Shown here one piece after another: positions 6,975-13,557 of a stretch of DNA of 24,398 nt. Within the stretch, counting starts at the first letter, position 1. Each line of letters opens with the position of its first letter. Location of the stretch: positions 1-24,398 of the forward strand of contig DBDQ01000128.1 of assembly GCA_002293665.1 (NCBI GenBank). Direction: 5' to 3'. The position numbers and the translations under genes were made by a program. The notes under the pieces were generated by a model. The model was not told the DNA's origin. It searched no databases and saw only the letters and a program-made list of their open reading frames with translations. The stretch comes from Alistipes sp. UBA928. Lineage in GTDB: Bacteria > Bacteroidota > Bacteroidia > Bacteroidales > Rikenellaceae.

Positions 6975-7486
6975 CAAAACAGCGTTTGTTCAATATAAGC
7001 CGGTTGTAAGGCAGGTGCAGCATCTGCCTCTGGGGCCGACGTGGTGGTCCGGTTCTCCTCATTCGGATTCTCCGGAGGGATGGCAACTTCCTTCGGGAGC
7101 GACTGGACGGGGGCTATAACGATGCCCCCCTCCTCGATCACCCCGGCGTCGACCACGACTCCGCCCCCCGAGAGTTCATTGCGCACCTCGACGAGCAGCG
7201 CGCGGATCGCCCCTAAGCGTTCGGCGATCTCCATGTCGCGTTCGATTCCGCCACGCCCGGCGCGCATCTGTTTTTCGGCTCCGGCGAGGGTCATTCCGCG
7301 CTCTTTAACGAGGTGGTAGATCGTTTTGAGGTTCTTCACATCGTCGGTCGAAAAGAGTCGGTTCCCTTTTTTGTTTTTACGGGGTTTGATGCAGTCGAAC
7401 CGTTTTTCCCAGAACCGTAGCAGGGTAGGGCTCACGCACAGCATCTCGGCAACCTCGCCCATCGAGTAATAGAGTTTCTCGGTCAT
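6974..7486 (-). CDS. MerR family transcriptional regulator
   Basis: 170 aa. The N-terminal winged helix is clear: YYSMGEVAEMLCVSPTLLRF, WEKRF, then the wing with KNKKGNRLFSTDDV, followed by LKTIYHLVKERGMTLAGAEKQM. The helix after the DNA-binding domain (about 80-105) probably dimerises. The last 60 residues are Pro/Glu-rich and look disordered, ending in QTLF; there is no Cys-based metal sensor loop, so the signal is unknown. The ATG at 7486 lies 7 bases after a promoter element; the open frame runs further upstream into the methyltransferase gene, but that part has no family similarity. It is the first gene of a unit with the Nif3-like and zinc-ribbon genes. Confidence 0.9.
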   Translation of the reverse strand: MTEKLYYSMGEVAEMLCVSPTLLRFWEKRFDCIKPRKNKKGNRLFSTDDVKNLKTIYHLVKERGMTLAGAEKQMRAGRGGIERDMEIAERLGAIRALLVEVRNELSGGGVVVDAGVIEEGGIVIAPVQSLPKEVAIPPENPNEENRTTTSAPEADAAPALQPAYIEQTLF

Positions 7487-7493
7487 AACGCCC

Positions 7494-7501
7494 CAAAGAT
7501 A
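7494..7501 (-). promoter_or_regulatory. -7 promoter element for the merR - nif3 - zinc ribbon unit
   Basis: On the minus strand this is TATCTTTG, an exact TAnnTTTG match, with only 7 bases (GGGCGTT) before the ATG at 7486. The transcript should have little or no leader. The element lies just past the stop of the upstream methyltransferase gene (7510). Confidence 0.6.
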
Positions 7502-7509
7502 GTCAAAAG

Positions 7510-8946
7510 TTATAGATTTACAATCCGAAAACTGCCGGGAAGCATCGAGTTGGTTCGGTGGCCGATGCGTTTTGTCCACCCCACGGGCAGTCCGTCGTAC
7601 GTGAGCAGATTGAGTCCCTCGGCCAGTCGCCCGCGCGTGGCGTCGCCGAAGTCGCGTTTCCTCAGATAATCGAGTGCCTCCTCGAGCGTCAGCGCGCTGG
7701 CAGTGGCGGGGAGGTCGGTGGGCGCCAGGTCGTGGAACAGCGCCAACGCATGATCGGGCCGTAGCTTTCCCCCGAAAATCTGCCCCATGCAAACCCCGGA
7801 ATAGATCACATTGAGCCCTCCGGCCAACGCCGCCACATCGCGGTAAGCGGGTCGGTAGTAGCCGTAGCAATTATCCCCCGCGCGGGCGAACTTCATCGCC
7901 TCGGGCGACGCGACCCACCCCGCAAGCGGTCTGCTCTCGGCGCGGTTCAGCTCCACGAGGAGCTCGCGCCGTGCCCGCGGAGTCTCGCGTTTTATCCGCC
8001 CGTCGGCCTTACGCATCACGGCGGCAAAGAATCCTTCGCCCCTTACCCTGTGCGGCCAGAATCTGAAAGTCGCGATCCCGCCGGCCTCGCCGAACTCGAT
8101 TCCCCATTCGGTACATTTTTTCTGCGCAGCCGAATCCGCCGTCGGCGTTCCGACATCGACGGCATAGTTTTCGGCCAGCCACGCCACATTATCCTCGTTT
8201 TCGCGCCTGTTGAAGGTGCATGTCGAGTAGATGAGCAGCCCGCCGGGTCTGAGCGCGTCCCAGGCGTCGGCAAGTATCCGCCTCTGCCGTGCGGCGCACA
8301 TATCCACGTTCGCCAGGCTCCACTCGCCGCGCGCCTCCCTGTTTTTACGAAACATCCCCTCGCCCGAGCAGGGAGCATCCACGGCCAGCACATCGAACCA
8401 GTGACGGTAGGCGGCAAAGTCGCGCGGTTCGTTGCACGTCACCGCCACATTGCCAACGCCCCATCGCCTGACGTTGTCGGCCAGCACCCCGGCGCGCGCT
8501 CTGATCACCTCGTTAGCAACCACGAGCCCTTCCGGCCCCGCAAGCGTAGAGTATAGGGTGCTCTTCCCGCCCGGAGCCGCACACAGATCGAGAATGCGCG
8601 TGTGTGCCGGCAACTCTCCTCCGAACGCCGCGCGCAGAAGCCACTCCACGAACTGCGAAGAAGCCTCCTGAACATAGTAAGCCCCCGAGTGCATCGCCGG
8701 GTCGAGCGTAAACACCGGCCGCTCGGCCAGATAAGCCCCATAGCGGTTCCACGGCACCCTGTCCTTCGCCTCGGCGGGCATGGCCGCCAATTTGAAAGGG
8801 TTGAAGCGCACCGAGGTCACCGCCTCGCCGTCGAGCGCCGCGAGCAACTGCACACCCTCTTCAGGCCCCGTAAGGAGTTCTGCGTAGCCCAATCCGCCGT
8901 GACCGTTGTCACGCAGGACAGATTTCTCGAATTCGGGCGGAAACAT
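7510..8946 (-). CDS. 16S rRNA m5C methyltransferase, RsmF/NOL1-NOP2-Sun family
   Basis: 478 aa. It transfers methyl from SAM to C5 of an rRNA cytosine. The core shows the SAM loop DLCAAPGGKS (120-129), motif IV DAPCSGEGMFRK (190-201, with Cys193) and the catalytic-Cys motif YSTCTF (240-245, Cys243). The C-terminal third (about 300-478) fits the RsmF-type RNA-binding extension with a PUA-like end (LPVGWTKR, LPGSFRI). This arrangement is of the RsmF/YebU type rather than RsmB, which has an N-terminal NusB-like domain absent here. The start MFPPEF lies 38 bp inside the kinase gene, so translation is probably coupled. The exact target cytosine is inferred from the family. Confidence 0.9.
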   Translation of the reverse strand: MFPPEFEKSVLRDNGHGGLGYAELLTGPEEGVQLLAALDGEAVTSVRFNPFKLAAMPAEAKDRVPWNRYGAYLAERPVFTLDPAMHSGAYYVQEASSQFVEWLLRAAFGGELPAHTRILDLCAAPGGKSTLYSTLAGPEGLVVANEVIRARAGVLADNVRRWGVGNVAVTCNEPRDFAAYRHWFDVLAVDAPCSGEGMFRKNREARGEWSLANVDMCAARQRRILADAWDALRPGGLLIYSTCTFNRRENEDNVAWLAENYAVDVGTPTADSAAQKKCTEWGIEFGEAGGIATFRFWPHRVRGEGFFAAVMRKADGRIKRETPRARRELLVELNRAESRPLAGWVASPEAMKFARAGDNCYGYYRPAYRDVAALAGGLNVIYSGVCMGQIFGGKLRPDHALALFHDLAPTDLPATASALTLEEALDYLRKRDFGDATRGRLAEGLNLLTYDGLPVGWTKRIGHRTNSMLPGSFRIVNL

Positions 8947-9514
8947 TGTCTATAATTTGAGGGTCTTTCACAAAGTCGCACCGATCTATGTCGAGCACCA
9001 TCACTTCGCCGGTGTATATATTCTCTATCCAGTTGTTGTACTTATCGTTGAGCCGCGCCAGATACTCTTCGTCAATGTTCTGTTCGTAGAGCCGTCCGCG
9101 CCGGTGTATCTGCTCCACGAGTTTCGGCACGCTCGCCTTGAGGTATATCAGCAGGTCGGGCTGCCGGATCAGATCGTCCGACAGGGCGTAGATATTCATG
9201 TAGGTGTCGAAGTCGCGCGACGACATCAGTCCCATCTCGAGCAGATTCACGGCAAAGATGTGTGCATCCTCGTGGATGGTGCGGTCCTGAATAAGGTCGC
9301 CCCCGCTCCGCAGCGCCTCCACCGCCTGGCGTATGCGGCACGACAGAAAGTAGACCTGGAAGTTGAAGGCCCACCGCCCCATATTTTCATAGAAATCGTT
9401 TATGTACGGGTTGTCGACATTCTCCAGATGGGGCGTCGCACCGAACCTCTCGGCTAAAATCTCGGCCAGCGAGGTCTTACCGCTGCCTATATTTCCTGCA
9501 ATAGCTATATACAT
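8909..9514 (-). CDS. Deoxynucleoside kinase (dNK family)
   Basis: 201 aa. A cytosolic kinase that phosphorylates deoxynucleosides (deoxyadenosine/deoxycytidine type) with ATP for nucleotide salvage. It starts MYIAIAGNIGSGKTS with the P-loop at residues 7-15. Further family features are the substrate-base/catalytic segment QDRTIHED (the ER/DR-S-like motif) and a lid with RRGRLYEQNI. Length matches bacterial dNKs such as those of Bacillus and Lactobacillus. It overlaps the GH3 gene by 10 bp upstream and the methyltransferase gene by 38 bp downstream. Which deoxynucleoside is preferred cannot be read from the sequence. Confidence 0.9.
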   Translation of the reverse strand: MYIAIAGNIGSGKTSLAEILAERFGATPHLENVDNPYINDFYENMGRWAFNFQVYFLSCRIRQAVEALRSGGDLIQDRTIHEDAHIFAVNLLEMGLMSSRDFDTYMNIYALSDDLIRQPDLLIYLKASVPKLVEQIHRRGRLYEQNIDEEYLARLNDKYNNWIENIYTGEVMVLDIDRCDFVKDPQIIDNVSARIREICPA

Positions 9515-11076
9515 ACTTCTTCCTCTGTAATGCGTAATTCATCATAACCCATAATCGACAATAAGTCGTCGGCATACTGCCTGTCGTTGGCTAGCCGCGG
9601 CACCTTGTTCTGTCCTCCCGTCCTGTCGCGCGAGGCCATCCACCGCATGAACGTGCCGGGGGGTACTGCGGTGACTACGGGCGCAACGAGGGTGGTGTCT
9701 TTCCACCGTTTGGCCTCGTAGTCGGAGTTGACCTCCTGGAGGGCGCGGTCGAGCGCGGCGGCAAAAGCGCGGACACCTCCCTCGGGTTCGCGTGTGAACT
9801 CCACGATCCATTGGTGCCCCCCCTTCGAGTCGATCTCCATGAACACGGGTGCGGCGGTGTACTCGGCCACTTCGGCCCCCGTATCGCGGCAGGCGATCCA
9901 CACCGCGCGTTCGGCGTTGTCGACTATTATCTCTTCGCCGAAAGCGTTTATATATTGTCTCGTCCGCCCCGAGATTCTGATACGGTAGGGATCGGTCGAG
10001 GTGAACACCACGGTGTCGCCTATCAGATACCTCCACAACCCGCCCGACGAGGTGATTATCATTGCGTAGTTGACCCCCTCGCGCACCCCCTCGATCGGCA
10101 CCGCCCGCGACGGGTCGTGGAGGTGTGTGATTGGCAGGAACTCGTAGAACATGCCGTAGTCGAGCATCAGCAGCATATCTTCGCCGAAATCGTCGGCCAC
10201 GCCGAAAAATCCCTCGCTCGCGTTGTAGGTCTCCATGTAGTGCATCCCATCCGAGGGGATCAACTGCCGGTACACATCCCTGTAAGGTGCGAAGTTGACC
10301 CCGCCGTGGATGAAAAGTTCGAGCCGCGGCCACACCTCGAGCAGGTTCGACACCCCGGTGTGATCGAGCATGCGCCGCAGCATCACGAGGTTCCACGACG
10401 GCACCCCTGCGAGCGATCTCACATCCTTGGCGGCGCACTCGCGGCATATCCGCTCTACCTTCTGTTCGAAATCGGGCAGGAGCGCGGTCTTTTTACGCGG
10501 CACGCGCCAGTGGTTCGCCAACGGCGGGATGTTCTCTATCAATATTGCCGACAGGTCGCCGGTCAGGGCGTTCTCGCCTTCGCGTTCTATGCGGCGCGAT
10601 CCGCCGAGGGTGAGCGTTTTTCCGCCCCACACGCCCGTCCCGGGATATCGTTCCACGTTGAAGGCTATGCAATCCTTCGGCCCGCGCAGATGGCTGTCGG
10701 CGAGGCTGTCGCGCGTCACGGGAATATATTTGCTCTTGCTGCCGGTGGTGCCGCTCGACCGTGCGAACCATCGCGTCTCGCCGGGCCACAGCACATCGCG
10801 CTCACCCCGCCGCGCCCGTTCTATGTAGGGGAAAAACTCTTCGTAGTCACGCACCGGTACCCGTGCCTGAAATTTCTCAATGAGATTCCCACCTCCACCT
10901 GATTCGCCGCCGGCGTTACGGCTACCCAATCCGTGATCGCGCCCGAAGGCCGTCTCCGCCCCTTTTTTCAACAGCCGTTCCAACTGCTCGTGCTGCACCT
11001 CGGCCGGCCGCTGCCGAAACCGCTCCACCTCCTGCATCCTGCGCGCAAAAGCGGCCTTTATCAATGGATTAATCAT
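9505..11076 (-). CDS. GH3 family acyl-adenylating protein (GH3 auxin-responsive promoter family)
   Basis: 523 aa. GH3 proteins belong to the ANL adenylating superfamily; plant members join jasmonate or auxin to amino acids. The ATP-binding P-loop-like motif RSSGTTGSKSKYIP lies at 106-119. YNASEGFFG gives the acid/adenine-pocket motif, and GLWRYLIGDTV and the hinge RIRISGRTRQYINAFGEE match the family. The substrate in Bacteroidota is unknown. A Gly-rich stretch, GSRNAGGESGGGGNL at residues 51-65, looks like a flexible insertion in the N-terminal region. The start is the ATG at 11076, 6 bp after the trkA stop; its 3' end overlaps the kinase gene. The function is inferred from fold only. Confidence 0.88.
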   Translation of the reverse strand: MINPLIKAAFARRMQEVERFRQRPAEVQHEQLERLLKKGAETAFGRDHGLGSRNAGGESGGGGNLIEKFQARVPVRDYEEFFPYIERARRGERDVLWPGETRWFARSSGTTGSKSKYIPVTRDSLADSHLRGPKDCIAFNVERYPGTGVWGGKTLTLGGSRRIEREGENALTGDLSAILIENIPPLANHWRVPRKKTALLPDFEQKVERICRECAAKDVRSLAGVPSWNLVMLRRMLDHTGVSNLLEVWPRLELFIHGGVNFAPYRDVYRQLIPSDGMHYMETYNASEGFFGVADDFGEDMLLMLDYGMFYEFLPITHLHDPSRAVPIEGVREGVNYAMIITSSGGLWRYLIGDTVVFTSTDPYRIRISGRTRQYINAFGEEIIVDNAERAVWIACRDTGAEVAEYTAAPVFMEIDSKGGHQWIVEFTREPEGGVRAFAAALDRALQEVNSDYEAKRWKDTTLVAPVVTAVPPGTFMRWMASRDRTGGQNKVPRLANDRQYADDLLSIMGYDELRITEEEVCI

Positions 11077-11082
11077 TGGCCA

Positions 11083-12423
11083 TCAATTAAAAAACTTCCC
11101 GACATGGGCCTTTGCTTCGGGTTTTGTGAACACCACCACGCGGTCGTAGGCCACGATTTGTGTGTCGCCCACGGCCATAACCACTCGTCCGCCACGCACT
11201 ATGCCGCCGATGGTGGCCTGTGCCGGAAAACCGAGGTCGCGAATGGGAGCGTGGGTGGCGGGCGATCCGGGTTTCACGATGAACTCGAGCACCTCGGCGC
11301 TCGTGCCGGTGAGTATCTTCACGGCCTGCACGTCGGTGGTCATCGTAAAGCGATATATGTTGCTCGCGGTGAGCAGTTTTTTGTTGATCACGGTGTCGAT
11401 GCCTATACTCTCGGCCAGGGCGATGTAGTTGAGGTTCTCCACCTCGGCGATCACCTTCTTCACCCCGAGTTTTTTGGCGAGCATGGCGGTGAGAATGTTG
11501 GTCTCGGCGCGCGAGGTGACGGCCACGAAAGCGTCCATGCGGTTGATGCCCTCCTCCATCATGGCGTCGATGTTGCGCCCGTCGGCGTTTATTATGAGCG
11601 TTTTGTCCAACAGTTCGGCAAGCCTGTATGCTTCGTCGGACTTGTACTCCACGAGTTTTATGTCTATATGTTCCTGAAGCGCCGAGGCGATCTGTACGCC
11701 GATGCGGCTTCCGCCGAGGATCATCATGCTGCGTATGTCGAAAGCCTTGCGCCCCGACAGCCCCTGCACCTCGTGCACGAACTCGGCGGGCGACACGACA
11801 TAGACCGTATCACCCACATACACCTTGTCGTCACCGTGAGGAATGATAGTCTCCTCGCCCCTCGCGATCGCAACGATGCGGTAGTTGAGTTGCGCCGGAT
11901 CGGGAGCGATTTCGAGCATCGACCGCGCCACGAGGGGCGACTCGGCCGACGGACGGAAAACGACGAGCGACATTCTTCCACCCGAGAAATCCATGTAGTC
12001 GGTGGTGGCGGTGTGCCCCAGCAGGTTGATAACCTCCTCGGCGGCGGTCTTTTCGGGGTAGAACAGATAGTCGATGCCCATCCCGAGGAACACCTCGCGG
12101 TTGCCTGGTTCGAGATATTCGTTGTTGTCGATGCGCGCGATGGCTTTTTTCGCCCCAGTTTGCTTGGCGAGCATGGCCGACAGGATGTTGATGTTCTCCT
12201 CCTGATGGACGGCGATCACCAGGTCGGCCTTGCGCACCGAGGCGCGTTTGAGTGTTGCGAAAGTGGCGGGGTCGCCCTCGATCGTCACCACGTCCGATAC
12301 CTCCGATATGGCTTCGAGCTGCTTTGCGTCGCTGTCGACCACAGTAATGTCGTGTCCCGAGCCGCTAAGCATTCGGGCCAAATGGCTTCCCACTTCTCCC
12401 GCACCTACGATCACGATTTTCAT
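11083..12423 (-). CDS. trkA: Trk system potassium uptake regulator TrkA
   Basis: 446 aa. A peripheral cytoplasmic subunit that gates the TrkH/TrkG K+ channel in response to nucleotides. It has the full two-fold layout: RCK_N (MKIVIVGAGEVGSHLA, residues 1-16, a GxGxxG NAD-binding turn), RCK_C, then a second RCK_N beginning MMILGGSRIGVQIA near residue 230 and a second RCK_C ending near residue 440. Repeated acidic/NILxAMLAK segments (NINILSAMLAKQ and TNILTAMLAKKL) mark the two halves. The channel gene trkH is not next to it here. It is the first gene of a unit with GH3, dNK and the rRNA methyltransferase, read from a promoter shared back-to-back with the small membrane protein gene. Confidence 0.94.
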   Translation of the reverse strand: MKIVIVGAGEVGSHLARMLSGSGHDITVVDSDAKQLEAISEVSDVVTIEGDPATFATLKRASVRKADLVIAVHQEENINILSAMLAKQTGAKKAIARIDNNEYLEPGNREVFLGMGIDYLFYPEKTAAEEVINLLGHTATTDYMDFSGGRMSLVVFRPSAESPLVARSMLEIAPDPAQLNYRIVAIARGEETIIPHGDDKVYVGDTVYVVSPAEFVHEVQGLSGRKAFDIRSMMILGGSRIGVQIASALQEHIDIKLVEYKSDEAYRLAELLDKTLIINADGRNIDAMMEEGINRMDAFVAVTSRAETNILTAMLAKKLGVKKVIAEVENLNYIALAESIGIDTVINKKLLTASNIYRFTMTTDVQAVKILTGTSAEVLEFIVKPGSPATHAPIRDLGFPAQATIGGIVRGGRVVMAVGDTQIVAYDRVVVFTKPEAKAHVGKFFN

Positions 12424-12445
12424 AGAATCACCGAAGTTTATCCCC

Positions 12446-12453
12446 CAAAGATA
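12446..12453 (-). promoter_or_regulatory. -7 promoter element for the trkA unit
   Basis: On the minus strand this reads TATCTTTG, an exact TAnnTTTG match, 22 bases upstream of the trkA ATG at 12423. It lies 22 bases from the oppositely directed element at 12476-12483, so the two promoters are back to back. Confidence 0.55.
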
Positions 12454-12475
12454 ACAATTTTCGCCCGGAATACAC

Positions 12476-12483
12476 TAATTTTG
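12476..12483 (+). promoter_or_regulatory. -7 promoter element for the small Cys-rich membrane protein gene
   Basis: TAATTTTG is an exact TAnnTTTG match, 27 bases upstream of the ATG at 12511. It is divergent from the trkA promoter in the same 87-bp intergenic region, so both could share regulation through overlapping upstream DNA. Confidence 0.5.
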
Positions 12484-12510
12484 CAGTGCAAAAAATAATC
12501 TGTCGTTGAT

Positions 12511-12750
12511 ATGTCGGCTTGGTTAGTGATATTATTGTTTTCGGTGGGAGCGGTTCTACTGTTTGTGGTTGGGTTGTCGTTGACGTTGATGATCAAGGGT
12601 CATCACATCGACGGCGAGATCTCCACCAACCGCCACATGCGCGCCCGCGGCATCACCTGCGCTGTTCATGACGCCCTCGATTCGCCCGAAAGTTCGAAAG
12701 ACTGTCCCGCCACCAATTGCTCGGAAACCTCCTGCGCCTCCTGCCGCTAA
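12511..12750 (+). CDS. Small membrane-anchored Cys-rich protein
   Basis: 79 aa. Residues about 5-28 are one hydrophobic helix (WLVILLFSVGAVLLFVVG), and the tail is soluble. The tail holds HHIDGEISTN, then RARGITCAVHD, and a set of Cys at residues 50, 65, 70, 75 and 78, suitable for binding a metal or iron-sulfur cluster. The layout (one TM helix, then a Cys tail) recalls small Bacteroidota 'membrane or secreted proteins' and, more loosely, NqrM, the maturation factor of Na+-NQR; I would not assign that function. Support for being a real gene: its own divergent promoter element, and an isolated coding frame with no larger gene opposite it. Confidence 0.72.
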   Translation: MSAWLVILLFSVGAVLLFVVGLSLTLMIKGHHIDGEISTNRHMRARGITCAVHDALDSPESSKDCPATNCSETSCASCR

Positions 12751-12849
12751 CCCGTTGGTGTATCGCCGCATTAAAAAAATGAGCTTCGAGCTGTGATCCG
12801 GGTCGTGGTCTGAAGACGATCTCGTCATCTCCGCCGTGGGCGTTCCCAC

Positions 12850-13542
12850 CTACATATTCTCGTGTGCATATTGGGCCGCTCGATTCATCAGAGTCATGAA
12901 ATCGAGAGTGGCGCAAAAATCGGCCGCCGCACGCTCCGCAAGACCGGGAGCGAGAAGGTAAGCGTCGTCGAAAGACTTCGACAGATGAAAATCCTTGAGT
13001 TTCAGATAGTCATCCCACTCGCTGCCCGCGGGATACCCCGTCGGCGTGCGTTTCAGCGAGTTCGACCGGTCGAGTTCCCAGCCCGCCGCGGCTCCCGCGG
13101 AAGAGATCGCCGCCAACACCGCCTCGCCGTTGTCGAACATCTCGTCGCGCACACTGCGCAGAACCGCCGGTTCGGGCATGTAAATCCCCGCATCCAACAA
13201 GTGTCCGCCGATAAGCCCGCCTTCCGATCCGGAAGGCTCGATGTGGAAATAGTATCCCGCGTTGCCAGATTTCTTGCCGCCGGGACAGACGTAGAGTCCG
13301 AAATGGGTCTTGTAAGGTGTCTTGTCGTGTGAGAAACGGGTGTCGCGGTAGATGCGGTAGGTGCAGTCGCGCAATGTGAGCCCCCTCACCAACGGATCGA
13401 ACTCACCGACGAGTGCGATCAGCTTCACGGCAAATTCGCCGAAGATTGCTTCCGCCTCGCGGTACCGCTCCTTGTTGGTCGCAAACCATTCGCGGTTGTT
13501 GTTGGCACGCAGGTCGCTCAGAAAATCGAGTATCCGTTTCAT
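12850..13542 (-). CDS. DUF2461 domain-containing protein
   Basis: 230 aa, the normal length of the DUF2461/TIGR02453 family. Family signatures are the N-terminal LSDLRANNNREWFATNKERY, the central YRIYRDTRFSHDKTPYKTHF and GYYFHIEPSGS, and the region EWDDYLKLKDFHLSKSF. The function of the family is unknown. It has no signal peptide or membrane segment and is presumably cytoplasmic. It starts 15 bp after the topA stop and is very probably co-transcribed with it. The 99 bp between this gene and the small membrane protein gene (12751-12849) contain nothing I can recognise as a terminator. Confidence 0.88.
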   Translation of the reverse strand: MKRILDFLSDLRANNNREWFATNKERYREAEAIFGEFAVKLIALVGEFDPLVRGLTLRDCTYRIYRDTRFSHDKTPYKTHFGLYVCPGGKKSGNAGYYFHIEPSGSEGGLIGGHLLDAGIYMPEPAVLRSVRDEMFDNGEAVLAAISSAGAAAGWELDRSNSLKRTPTGYPAGSEWDDYLKLKDFHLSKSFDDAYLLAPGLAERAAADFCATLDFMTLMNRAAQYAHENM

Positions 13543-13557
13543 CTCATCCCCTTCATT

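Noticed and set aside
6974..6990. The MerR protein ends in QTLF, loosely like a beta-clamp-binding motif
   Set aside because: It does not fit the QL(S/D)LF consensus and there is no other link to replication.
7487..7870. A possible longer N-terminus for the MerR-type regulator
   Set aside because: The extension is the Arg-rich shadow of the methyltransferase gene, and a promoter element (7494-7501) lies between it and the natural ATG at 7486.
10933..12498. A 521-codon plus-strand frame opposite trkA
   Set aside because: TrkA motifs on the minus strand are unmistakable; the plus frame is His/Val-rich shadow sequence.
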